This document shows positions 45,437 to 54,395 of a stretch of DNA of 63,300 bases, one piece after another. Every line of letters begins with the position of its first letter. Position 1 is the first letter of the stretch. This DNA comes from Pseudomonadota bacterium (GTDB taxonomy: Bacteria; Campylobacterota; Campylobacteria; Campylobacterales; Sulfurospirillaceae): positions 1-63,300 of the forward strand of contig JAGDMU010000012.1 of assembly GCA_017860615.1 (NCBI GenBank). Reading direction: 5' to 3'. The notes beneath the pieces are model-generated. The model searched no databases and was not told where the DNA came from. It saw only the letters and a program-made list of their open reading frames with translations. The position numbers and the translations under genes are program-made.

Positions 45437-48298
45437 CTACGCTTTCTCTACGCGGCATAAGCCCGCTTTAGATGCAGGAATCTGCGTAATGATGTCATAA
45501 CCGTAACTCACAACCGTATTGGCACATTCACCGCTTGCATACGGTTTCGTTCCAGCTGGGAAGTTACCTGTCATATCCACACCTTGCATAAATCCGCCGA
45601 AGTGGAATGGCAAGAAGACCATGCCTGGAAGCACGGTATAAGAATACTTCGCTTTAACTTTGATTTTGGTACCTGCTGGAGAGTGAACCCACATCATATG
45701 ACCATTTTTAATACCATTCTTTTGTGCAAGTTCAGGATGAATATCGCAGAACATCTCAGGGGTGAGTGCGCAAATGTACTTAGAAGCTCTATTCTCAAGA
45801 CCAGCACCCATCATGGTAACCAAACGACCTGTCGTCATAACAATTGGGAACTCTTTGGTATAGTCTTTCTCTTTTTGAATCGTTGCATACTTCGTGGTGA
45901 CACGGAAGTGGTTTGCTTTATCCGCATACGTTGGGTATTTTTCAACCAAATCAGGACGTGGCGAATACAGTGGCTCACGATGCAATGGAATACGATCTGG
46001 GAAGTTCCACACCACGGCTCTTGCTTTCGCGTTACCATATGGCGTTAAACCTGCCTCAAGCGCTAAATCAACTAATTTACCACTCGTACATGTTTTCCAG
46101 TTTGCACCACAAAGATCTTTTTCAGCTGCACTGAGCGTTCTTCCGATGAGTTTTTCGATGTTCTCTTTGGTGATTTCAGGGTATCCACCGTCGACTTTTG
46201 AGCCAATAGGTGCTGAACCTTTACCTGAAAGTAAGCTCACGCCGTCTTTTTCCAAACCAAAGTTATTTCTAAAGCCCATACCGCCCTCAGAAACTGGAAC
46301 ATCAACGTTATAAAGGTTTGGCGTTCCACCGTGTTTAACGCTCCAACATGGCCAAGGAAGACCATAGTATTCGCCCTTCATATCGCCCTTGCCAGCACCC
46401 GTGATCTCATCAAACATATGCCAGTTGTCAGTATGTTTTTTGATACGCTCTGGAGTCCAGCCCATCATACCGATGGTTCTAAGCGTGCGAGAAATCTCAA
46501 TGGTCGCATCTTCTGGCCATTGGAATGTTTTTTTATCCGGTGTCATTTCAAGATGACCATCGCTTTTAAGACGCATCATCATTGAACGGGTATACTCTTC
46601 ATAGAAGCCTAAACGCTTCGCAAGCTCAAACATGATGTCTTGATCAGCTTTACTCTCATAAAGAGGCTCAACGACTTTATAACGCCATTGCGCACTTCTG
46701 TTCGTCGCAGAAACAGTACCACTGCTCTCAAACTGTGTTGCACTTGGCAAGATAAAGAGATTGTCTTTTCTATTGGTCAAAATAGCCGCTTCATTCACGA
46801 ATGGATCAGCGATCACTAAAAGTTCCAAGTTATCAAGACCTTGCTGGATTTTGAGGTTTTGCGATGTAGATGTAATACCACAACCCATTACCACAAGGGC
46901 TTTAAGATTGGTTCCTGCATTTTCAATGGCATCTTCACCTGGTTTTCCAGCCAGAACTCCTGCCCACCAACGAGCTAAAGTAAAGCCTGGTTTTCCCATC
47001 CATGAAGCATCTTTAAATTGTGATTTGATGTAGTCATACTCTACGCCCCACATACGTGCGTAGTATTTCCATGAGCCTTCCACTAAACCATAATACCCTG
47101 GAAGCGTGTCAGATAAACATCCCATATCCGTCGCACCTTGAACGTTGTCGTGACCTCTTAGAATGTTCGTACCACCACCCGCTTTTCCCATATAGCCCAG
47201 TGCCATTTGAAGAATCGGAGCAATACGTGTATTGCCTGTACCAATGGTGTGTTGAGTTAAACCCATCGCCCAAAGAAGCGTACCTGGAGAATTTTTCGCA
47301 TATACGGTTGTAATTTCCATCAATGTTTCAGCACTTACGCCTGTGACATCCGCAACAACTTGAGGTGTCCATTTGGCTGCTTCTGCTCTGATTTCATCCA
47401 TACCGTAAACACGGTCTTCAATGTATTTTTTATCTTCCCAACCGTTTTTGAAGATGATATGAAGCATACCATAGACAAACGGAATATCTGTACCTGGGCG
47501 AATTTGTGCAAAGTAGTCTGCTTTTGCGGCACTTTTTGTAAAGCGTGGATCGATAACGATAATTTTCGCGTTATTGCGCTCTTTTGCTTTTAAAATATGA
47601 CCAAAACCTACGGGGTGATTAACGGCAGGATTACAACCGATAATAAAGATAGATTTTGCGTTTTGGATGTCTCCAAACGAGTTTGTCATTGACCCATATC
47701 CTAATGTGTTCGCCACACCGGCGACTGAAGATGAGTGTCAGATTCTTGCTTGGTGATCTATATTGTTGGTTCCAAAAAACGCAGCAAATTTTCTAAAGTA
47801 GTAGGCTTGTTCATTGCTCATTTTGGCTGAGCCTAAGAACTGAACAGCATCTGAACCATCTTTTTGCTTAAGTTCATTCAATTTTTTCGCAATGCGATTA
47901 AGTGCTTCATCCCAAGAGAGACGTTTCCATTGACCGTTCTCTTTGACCATCGGATACTTCAGGCGTACTTCTGATCTGACCATATCGATCATATCGGCAC
48001 CTTTACAGCAATGTCCGCCAAGGCTGATTGGGTGGTCTTGAGCAACTTCTTGACGAACCCATACCCCATTGTGAACTTCTGCGATCACACCACATCCCAC
48101 TGAACATGATGTACAGATGGTTTTTATTTTCTTACTTCCAGGAAATGGATCTTTCACCTCTTCCTCTGTTGCGGCTCTTGTCACTTTTTCACTGGCAAAG
48201 CTTGATGTTGCGCCAAACACGCTACCCAATGCTGCCATTTTTAAAAATGATCTTCGACCTACGGTCGTAGTAAGAGCACGCGCCGTTGTATTTTCCAT
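45437..48298 (-). CDS. fdhA: Formate dehydrogenase catalytic subunit, selenocysteine-containing
   Basis: This is the periplasmic Mo/W-bis-MGD enzyme that oxidises formate to CO2. One frame of 953 codons runs through an in-frame UGA at 47738-47740 (codon 187). Its context ARI-U-HSSSVAG matches the active-site Sec position of formate dehydrogenases. The N-terminus has a Tat signal (GRRSFLKM, Arg15-Arg16), and C62, C65, C69 and C97 bind one [4Fe-4S] cluster. Downstream of the UGA a small hairpin supports Sec insertion. Reading it as two broken genes is wrong: both halves match one protein and all flanking motifs are intact. selA, selB and selC are not in the window. Confidence 0.95.
47710..47724 (-). 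promoter_or_regulatory. Bacterial SECIS-like hairpin in fdhA
   Basis: On the minus strand TCGCC-GGTGT-GGCGA forms a perfect 5-bp stem with a five-base loop beginning with G. Its loop starts 18 bases after the UGA. Position and a G early in the loop fit the known bacterial SECIS pattern bound by SelB. The same bases also encode VAGVA, so it is constrained by both. Confidence 0.7.
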
Positions 48299-48320
48299 AA
48301 CGCGTTATCCTCTCTTTTCT

Positions 48321-48518
48321 TTACAGGGCTGATTTATAATAATCTTCCCATGCTTGTGTTTTGGTATAGGTAATCTCTTTTTTTGGTGATTTTCCTTTTA
48401 CCACGCCATTTGGACCTTTTGAACCAGAAACACTTGCTTGTACACTTCCAACACCTACTGCTGTAATTGCACCTGCAAGAGCTGCTTTTTTGACAAAGCC
48501 ACGTCTGCTTTCGTTCAT
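48321..48518 (-). CDS. Small twin-arginine signal protein of the formate dehydrogenase region
   Basis: The 65-residue product is little more than a Tat signal peptide (SRRGFVKKAALAGAITAVGVGSVQASVSG) followed by a 30-residue tail (EITYTKTQAWEDYYKSAL). Such small Tat proteins next to fdhA are a recognised family (TIGR02811, formate dehydrogenase region TAT target) with no settled function. It is the first gene of the operon, with AAGGAGATG upstream, and is 22 bases before fdhA. Confidence 0.88.
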   Translation of the reverse strand: MNESRRGFVKKAALAGAITAVGVGSVQASVSGSKGPNGVVKGKSPKKEITYTKTQAWEDYYKSAL

Positions 48519-48793
48519 CTAGCATCTCCTTAATAATCTTGATCTCTCGTAATTTTTTAAGAGATCACCCCAAAGAAAACCATATTCTTTCGGGTAAAAT
48601 CTCAAAAATTTCGAAAAGCGTAAGGTTACAAATTAAATAATTAAATTAAGATTAATTTTATAATAATGTGACATTTTTGGGAAATAGTAGCAAGAAAAAG
48701 GGAGAAAAATGGGAGTTTTTTAATTCAAAAGGAGACAAAATAGTTTTTTGGTCAATCTCTTTATACCAACTGTTTAAATTTTATGTCTAAAAT
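48519..48793. other. AT-rich 275-base region upstream of the formate dehydrogenase operon
   Basis: No gene-like frame is seen. On the minus strand a TATTATAAAA stretch (around 48656-48665) could hold a -10 box but lies about 140 bases before the first fdh gene. The region also includes the 3' flank of the diguanylate cyclase gene. I see no convincing terminator or operator. Confidence 0.4.
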
Positions 48794-50167
48794 TTATTGT
48801 GGAGCGATGTGAATAGAATCTCGACCTGCATTTTTTGCTTTATAAAGGGCTGTGTCTGCATGTGAGATAAGGGTATGAGGTGTATCATCCAAACGCAATG
48901 TTGCGATACCAATACTGACAGTATGGTGCTGATGTGTTGAAAAAACAGCACTTTTTATTTTCTTCTGAATACGTTCAGCTACCCTGAGCGCATCTTCTTC
49001 AGTACTTTTAGGGCAAAGGATTAAAAACTCCTCACCACCCCAGCGACCAAGCGTATCATAGTGGCGAATACTCTCTTTAAGAAGCTGTGCCATTTCAATC
49101 AGCACTTGATCTCCAACAGGATGGCCAAAGGTATCGTTGACCAACTTAAAAAAGTCAATATCAATGAGTAAAAGAGAAAAAGGTTCGTGAGTGCGTTTGG
49201 CATTTTCAATACAATCGTGTAGCATTTGATCTATTTTTGTACGATTATAAATTTGCGTTAAAAGATCGGTCTGGGAGAGGTGCAGTAGTTTTTGGCTGTA
49301 TTTTTTAAGCTCATAGTAACGCCATAACAGGAGTAACCCTACAATGATAAAACCAAAAATCACTTTGAAAATCAAACCATAATTGTAAGTTGTTTGCGCT
49401 TTGATTGAAACGTATTTATTGACAATGGAAGCTCGATCTTCTGGGGTGATGGTAGCAACGCCTTTATCTAAAATATCACGAAGCATTGGCTCACTTTGAA
49501 TCACTCCAATACGCAGTTGATTGGTATAATCAGGTAATTGACCTGCAATTTTAAGGTTAAACATTCCCTCTTTTTTAAGCGTATAGGCGGCAATGATTAA
49601 GGAGCGCATTGCAATATCTGCTTTTTTGTCCAATACCATTTTAAAAGCGGCTATTTCAGATGAAGTGGTCATAACTTTAAGGTTGGGGTATTCACTTCGT
49701 ACAAACTCTTCCATCGCTGTACCCGCAGGAAAAACAATACTTTCATGCATCAAATCTCGTGGATCACCGATAAAAGAGTGCTCTTCGCGAGTAATAAAAA
49801 CATTGGGGTCGCTAAAATGTGGTTTAGTAAAAAGAAGCCATGTGTCTCGATACGGCGATTGATTGAGAAAGCTGATCACCTGACATTTGCCCGCTTTGGA
49901 GTACGCTACACTCTCATCCCAATCTTTTGTCTGTAAAATGCTGACATTAATGTCAACTCTTTGCGTAACTAAACGTAAAAGATCTGCGCCAATACCTGTA
50001 TAGTTACCTTTTTTATCCATCATCTCAAAAGGTTCCCAGTCAGGATCAACACATACCTTAATGGTTCCTAATTTTTCAAGATACATTTTTTCAGCAGGAG
50101 ATAAATCAACGCCCATAAGAGACAATGGCATCAACGCTATGAATAGTAACCAAAGTCTCATTACCAC
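48794..50167 (-). CDS. Diguanylate cyclase with periplasmic solute-binding sensor
   Basis: The 457-residue product has a signal peptide and a family-3 solute-binding domain (about 25-255; IKVCVDPDWEPFEMMDKKGN). One membrane helix lies at about 266-288, followed by a C-terminal GGDEF domain. The catalytic motif is GGEEF near 377-381, with an intact inhibitory I-site RHYD five residues before it, so it should make c-di-GMP and be product-inhibited. An amino-acid-like ligand in the periplasm is inferred from the sensor family. It is probably monocistronic. Confidence 0.92.
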   Translation of the reverse strand: MVMRLWLLFIALMPLSLMGVDLSPAEKMYLEKLGTIKVCVDPDWEPFEMMDKKGNYTGIGADLLRLVTQRVDINVSILQTKDWDESVAYSKAGKCQVISFLNQSPYRDTWLLFTKPHFSDPNVFITREEHSFIGDPRDLMHESIVFPAGTAMEEFVRSEYPNLKVMTTSSEIAAFKMVLDKKADIAMRSLIIAAYTLKKEGMFNLKIAGQLPDYTNQLRIGVIQSEPMLRDILDKGVATITPEDRASIVNKYVSIKAQTTYNYGLIFKVIFGFIIVGLLLLWRYYELKKYSQKLLHLSQTDLLTQIYNRTKIDQMLHDCIENAKRTHEPFSLLLIDIDFFKLVNDTFGHPVGDQVLIEMAQLLKESIRHYDTLGRWGGEEFLILCPKSTEEDALRVAERIQKKIKSAVFSTHQHHTVSIGIATLRLDDTPHTLISHADTALYKAKNAGRDSIHIAPQ

Positions 50168-50216
50168 GATCTCACCTATCCCTACATTTTTCTGTTAGCA
50201 GAGATATTATAACCGA

Positions 50217-50876
50217 TTAGTACTCTTTTGGGCTTAAAAGTTTCTTATAGTAACTACCTGTCGTATAAAGCGCTACAACGGGGTTATGACCCAAGACACG
50301 GTCTTTGACCACAAGATACGTTGTCGTAGCTTTAGCGTATTTAATAAAGAGTGAGTCGTGCCCAACGCAGAGTCCCATAATGACATTGAGATCGGTCTTA
50401 GCATCATTTAGATACTTCGCTTGAAGCACAGGATTGCACATTGGCTCAAAGGTATTGGGGCGGATTTTTTGCTCTTCTTTAAGTCCTATTTCACATTTAT
50501 CGCGAGAGCCTACTTTACAGATTGCCATAAAGACATCAAAACCATTGACTTTGAGAATTTCTGCAAAGATTTTTGATTCTGATGAAAGCCCAACACATGA
50601 AGCGATGCCGATTTTCTTCGCACCAATGCGTCTTGCAAAGGCTAAAATCTCTTCGACACGTGTGAGTTGCCCATAGTATTTACCCTCAATGTCAGCCGCA
50701 GCAAGCGCAATTTTACGATCAATCCCCTCTTCATCTTTATAGCACTCAAGAGACGCTTCAAGCATCTCTTCATCGACATTTGTGGTGAGACAAAACTTAG
50801 GGTAACGGCTCTCATGTTTATGGCAATTCAGCGTTCCACACTCAGCACAACTGAGCTCTTTTTCTTCCTCTTTCAT
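50217..50876 (-). CDS. DUF1847 family protein
   Basis: The 219-residue product opens with a Cys cluster (SCAECGTLNCHKHESRYPKFC: C10, C13, C18, C29), a probable metal site. It continues with RVEEILAFARRIGAKKIGIASCVGL and the diagnostic CNPVLQAKYLNDAKTDLNVIMGLCVGHDSLF. These match DUF1847, whose function is unknown. Several further cysteines are conserved in the body. It is a single gene between the diguanylate cyclase and an unknown gene. Confidence 0.88.
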   Translation of the reverse strand: MKEEEKELSCAECGTLNCHKHESRYPKFCLTTNVDEEMLEASLECYKDEEGIDRKIALAAADIEGKYYGQLTRVEEILAFARRIGAKKIGIASCVGLSSESKIFAEILKVNGFDVFMAICKVGSRDKCEIGLKEEQKIRPNTFEPMCNPVLQAKYLNDAKTDLNVIMGLCVGHDSLFIKYAKATTTYLVVKDRVLGHNPVVALYTTGSYYKKLLSPKEY

Positions 50877-50944
50877 CTTATACCTTTATAATTCATAATA
50901 ACAATTATAACGCATACAAAAGACAAAAACTGACCATTTTACGT

Positions 50945-51547
50945 TTATCTATAAAGATATTTTCCGTATAAACTCAAATAAACCCCAAGCAATTCTTTAA
51001 GTCCTTGACATAAAAGCACTTTCTCTTCCTCATTAAAGACAAGGTTTAATAATTTAGCATGTATGGATTCCCCAAATGCCACTAAACGCTCTGGTGTGAA
51101 GTTTCGTGTATCTTCACCTAAGACAAAAAAGAGTGCTAACGAGCGATTGAGCCCCGAAACATAGGCTAAAAGATTTTCATAGATACTTTTTTCCACAGGC
51201 TCTAGTTGAGAAAGAAACAAATCCAATGAAACGTTTAAAAAGCCTCTCTTTTTAGGAAAATTGGCATTTAAAAGTGTCATAAACAGTGTTTTTTTGGCTT
51301 CTTGCAAAGGTTTTGGCAATGCATGCTCCAACGCAGTATCCAACGCTTTGACACCCTCTTTAAACGAAGATGGAGTACGAAAGCCTTGGCGCTGCATCAA
51401 AGAGGTAATTTGTGCTTGCGTGAATTTTGTAGGGGTATAGAGTTCCTCTAAGGCAAAGTTTTGCATCAGAAGTTCATAAAAAGCGTTTTCTTGCGCGCTT
51501 TCACTTTTGGCTAAGTATTCGGTTAAGTAAAGTATCTCTTTTTTCAT
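50945..51547 (-). CDS. Hypothetical alpha-helical protein
   Basis: From the ATG at 51547 the product has 200 residues (a start at 51571 gives 208). It appears all-helical, without signal peptide, membrane segment or cysteine cluster; one Cys lies near the C-terminus (LLCQGLKELLG). The first part has EILYLTEYLAKSESAQENAFYELLMQNFALEE. A TorD-like maturation chaperone would be attractive in this neighbourhood, but the family motifs are not visible and I do not claim it. GGAG sits 3 bases before the chosen ATG, which is closer than ideal. Confidence 0.7.
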   Translation of the reverse strand: MKKEILYLTEYLAKSESAQENAFYELLMQNFALEELYTPTKFTQAQITSLMQRQGFRTPSSFKEGVKALDTALEHALPKPLQEAKKTLFMTLLNANFPKKRGFLNVSLDLFLSQLEPVEKSIYENLLAYVSGLNRSLALFFVLGEDTRNFTPERLVAFGESIHAKLLNLVFNEEEKVLLCQGLKELLGVYLSLYGKYLYR

Positions 51548-51616
51548 GAACTCCATTCTGCCAAAGCGCAACTGAAAAAGTGCTATAATGCCAACTCTTT
51601 TTTAAGGAGTAAGATT

Positions 51617-52174
51617 ATGATTCACCTTTCAGCTTTTTTTGCGATTTATGTTAAATTCTTTTTTATTATGACACCCTTTTTTGTTACAACCATCTTTTTA
51701 TCGATGACCAAAGGGATTGAGGAGAGCGACAAAAAGCGCCTTGCAATTAAAGTGACCCTTGCAATTTCGGTCACCTGTCTGATTATTCTCTTTTTTGGAA
51801 AATACATTTTTGAACTTTTTGGCATTACCTTGGACGCGTTTCGCATCGGTGCGGGCGCACTTCTATTTTTAACCGCTGTTGATTTGGTGCAAAAAGACAT
51901 CAATGCAGAGCCTACCTGTAAAACAGACATCTTAAAACATGCCGTTGTGCCTTTGGCCATTCCTGTTACCGTAGGACCTGGAACCGTGGGTGCACTTATG
52001 GTCATGGGTGCCGATATGGATGGTCTTGAAGATTTGATGTTAGGATCAAGTGCGCTTTTAGGGGCGATTTGCAGCATTGGCTTGTTGCTCTATCTCTCAG
52101 GAGTCACAGGACTTGTGCTTGCGGCACTCTCAGCCCAACTTATCTTTACTGGCATTAAAAACTTTTTACATTAA
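51617..52174 (+). CDS. MarC family (UPF0056) membrane protein
   Basis: The 185-residue product is a six-helix inner-membrane protein with the MarC family motif PLAIPVTVGPGTVGALMVMG near residue 115, and FRIGAGALLFLTAVD. Function is unknown; despite its name, antibiotic resistance has not been supported for MarC as I understand it. AAGGAG precedes the ATG. It ends convergently with the ABC permease gene; TTTACATGTAAA begins 3 bases after the stop. Confidence 0.9.
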   Translation: MIHLSAFFAIYVKFFFIMTPFFVTTIFLSMTKGIEESDKKRLAIKVTLAISVTCLIILFFGKYIFELFGITLDAFRIGAGALLFLTAVDLVQKDINAEPTCKTDILKHAVVPLAIPVTVGPGTVGALMVMGADMDGLEDLMLGSSALLGAICSIGLLLYLSGVTGLVLAALSAQLIFTGIKNFLH

Positions 52175-52176
52175 TC

Positions 52177-52213
52177 TTTACATGTAAACAAATTGAGCGG
52201 TTAAAACAACCGC
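52177..52213. terminator. Convergent-gene terminator region with TTTACATGTAAA
   Basis: The palindrome TTTACATGTAAA (52177-52188) is followed by a hairpin GCGGTT-AAAAC-AACCGC (52197-52213) that overlaps the stop codon of the permease gene. Together they fill the 26-base gap. No long T-run is present. Confidence 0.45.
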
Positions 52214-53280
52214 CCGATTTTGCGAAATCCTATCGCATACACCACGCTCCCCACCAATGTCACCCCTAAGAAATAGGGATAAAGCTCTAAAAATGGCGTT
52301 CCACGAAAGAAAATGCTCTCCGTTCCTTCGATGTAATAACGCAGTGGAGAGATCAATGAAAACGTCTGCAACCATGGATGCATAGCATAAATCGGTGTCC
52401 AAGCACCACTAAGAAAGATGAGCGGTAACATAATGACGATGGAAAGTTGAGCCACTTGCATCACATCTTTGGCAATTGCAGCGATGAAAAGCCCAATGCC
52501 AGCCCCCGTGAATGCATAAAGAAAACTCAGCAATAAAAAAGCGAAAAATGAGCCATTGATGGGCGTATCAAACACCCCAAAGATCACAAATCCCACCGAG
52601 ATGACAATGCCCACCATCACGATAATCACCTGCGAAAAAGACTTGGCTAAAATGATAATCTTTGCATTCACAGGCATCAAAAGCATAATGTCCCACGTCC
52701 CCTCTTCTTTCTCTTTCACAAATACAACCGCGGTTAAGATGACCGACAAAAGCGTTACAATGGAGAGCAATTCCGTCAGCGCCATAAAGGTATGGTTGTC
52801 CGCATTTTCGTTAAAGAGTTTATGTGTTACGAGTTCAACTGGAAAAGTGCGTGCTGTAAAATTGATCGCTATGTTTTGCAGGTAACTGAGTGCTGTAAAC
52901 GCTTGTGAAGCCGCTGTTGCATCGAGTAAAACATGCAGTGTCGTAGCATGATTTTTACGAAAATTTTGCTCAAAGGTATCATCAAACACTAAGCCTACCA
53001 TGATCTCTTTATCAAACACTGCTTGAGAGAGTTTTTCTTGCGACTCAAATAAAATAGGCTCTAAAAACTCAGGGGCATGGAAGTAACTCAAAAACTTTTG
53101 GCTCAGCCCTCCTCCGCTTGCATCAATATAGCCAACGGCGATATTGCGAGGTTTGAGCTCAATGCCACTGCCAGCAATGTACACTTCAAAACTAAAGGCA
53201 TAGAGTACAACAAAAACCAACTGCCACGAGCGTATGAAGCTGAGCAACTCTTTTCCTACAACCGCCCAAAAGATCTTCAT
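52201..53280 (-). CDS. ABC-2 type transporter permease (YbhR-like)
   Basis: The 359-residue product has a first membrane helix near 18-35, a large periplasmic domain (about 40-175), and five further helices (about 180-355). The ABC-2 motif LPLIFLSGAWTPIYAMHPWLQ is present. It is one of two related permeases in the run. The stop-start overlap with the other permease is 4 bases, so both are probably made in equal amounts to pair with the twin-NBD ATPase. Confidence 0.88.
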   Translation of the reverse strand: MKIFWAVVGKELLSFIRSWQLVFVVLYAFSFEVYIAGSGIELKPRNIAVGYIDASGGGLSQKFLSYFHAPEFLEPILFESQEKLSQAVFDKEIMVGLVFDDTFEQNFRKNHATTLHVLLDATAASQAFTALSYLQNIAINFTARTFPVELVTHKLFNENADNHTFMALTELLSIVTLLSVILTAVVFVKEKEEGTWDIMLLMPVNAKIIILAKSFSQVIIVMVGIVISVGFVIFGVFDTPINGSFFAFLLLSFLYAFTGAGIGLFIAAIAKDVMQVAQLSIVIMLPLIFLSGAWTPIYAMHPWLQTFSLISPLRYYIEGTESIFFRGTPFLELYPYFLGVTLVGSVVYAIGFRKIGRLF

Positions 53281-54395
53281 CTTAGCTCCTTTTTAAGCAA
53301 GAAACTGCCAAGGGTGAGCATACTAAAAGCGTACAACGCCAAGATGAAAATGTACGTCACGGTTTTAGACGAAGCCAGCCCCTCGCCCACCAAAAAGACA
53401 TCGTAGAGAATGTGGTTGTAGTACATCACAGGGAAAATGTGCGCTTCATAACGCGATACACCCACCATCGAAGAGATCGGCATCAAAATACCTGAGTATA
53501 AAAACCCCGGAATGATCGTAACAATGACCGTTAAAACCACCGCTACGATTTGTGTGCGTGTGATGATGGAGATAAGCATACCGATGGAAAGACTAATCAC
53601 CAAGTAAAGCTCAGACGTGAGCCAATAGAGCAAAAAACTACCTCGAAACGGAACTTCAAATAGGTACGTTGCCCAAAGAAAAAGAATGAAAATATTAATG
53701 GAGTGCAATAAAAAAACAGGAATAAGCTTAGCGGCAATGAACTCACTTTTAGAAACAGGTGATGCGTAAAAGTTAAAGATAGTGCCTCGTTCTTTCTCTT
53801 TGACGATGAGAAGTGCCGCTAAAATAGCAGGGGCGATGAGCATGACAAGTCCAATGAGCCCCGGAACAATGGCATCTTCATCGCGCATGGCTTGGTTAAA
53901 GAGTGTACGCTGGTTAATGCTAATGGTTGGAGCATTGCCAGCCAAGCGCTCTAACATTTGACCAGCAGCATCTAAGACTACACCTTTGACATAACTCTCC
54001 ATCGTCGAGCCTCGTGTTGGAAATGCAGCATCTAAGAAGACACCGATTTGCGTCGTTTGTCCGTGCAAAAGCCGCTTTTCAAAGCTTTCAGGGATAATGA
54101 TGAGTATGTCGTTTTTAGCTTTGTGAATTTCATCAAGCGCCTTTGCTTCGCCTCGTTTTTCGATGGTAACGTCAAAGTATTTTGAGTGTTCAAACTTGCT
54201 CACAAGAAGCTGCGAATAATGACTCTGGTCGTTGTCGATAATAAGTGTGCGTGCTCCTGTGACTTCCATGCGGATGCCATAGCCAAAGAGAACCAACACC
54301 ATCGTTGGCATCAAATAGACCATAATAATAAGGCGTGATCTTATAATCTCCGTAAGTTCTTTGAGCACATACGCTTTAACAACTCCCAGTTTCAT
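53277..54395 (-). CDS. ABC-2 type transporter permease (YbhS-like)
   Basis: The 372-residue product has the same plan as its neighbour: a helix at about 22-42, a periplasmic domain (about 45-175), then five helices ending with a short KKELR tail. The family motif LYSGILMPISSMVGVSRYEAHIFP is visible. Paired, non-identical permeases beside a double ATPase and a HlyD protein are the YbhGFSR layout. It overlaps both neighbours by 4 bases. Confidence 0.88.
   Translation of the reverse strand: MKLGVVKAYVLKELTEIIRSRLIIMVYLMPTMVLVLFGYGIRMEVTGARTLIIDNDQSHYSQLLVSKFEHSKYFDVTIEKRGEAKALDEIHKAKNDILIIIPESFEKRLLHGQTTQIGVFLDAAFPTRGSTMESYVKGVVLDAAGQMLERLAGNAPTISINQRTLFNQAMRDEDAIVPGLIGLVMLIAPAILAALLIVKEKERGTIFNFYASPVSKSEFIAAKLIPVFLLHSINIFILFLWATYLFEVPFRGSFLLYWLTSELYLVISLSIGMLISIITRTQIVAVVLTVIVTIIPGFLYSGILMPISSMVGVSRYEAHIFPVMYYNHILYDVFLVGEGLASSKTVTYIFILALYAFSMLTLGSFLLKKELR

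Noticed and set aside
45584..47593. Several long plus-strand open frames across fdhA
   Set aside because: They lie antisense to a well-supported gene and encode low-complexity, Cys/His/Trp-rich products typical of shadow frames.
45437..48298. fdhA read as two genes or a pseudogene because of the stop at 47738
   Set aside because: The stop is UGA at the conserved selenocysteine site, both halves match one protein without loss of sequence, and a SECIS-like hairpin follows.
48334..48525. A second small frame over the fdh Tat-peptide gene
   Set aside because: It is the shifted frame of the real Tat protein at 48321-48518 and has no signal or domain.
50945..51571. TorD-like chaperone for formate dehydrogenase
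   Set aside because: Helical content and neighbourhood fit, but I cannot see the family motifs, so it is listed as hypothetical.
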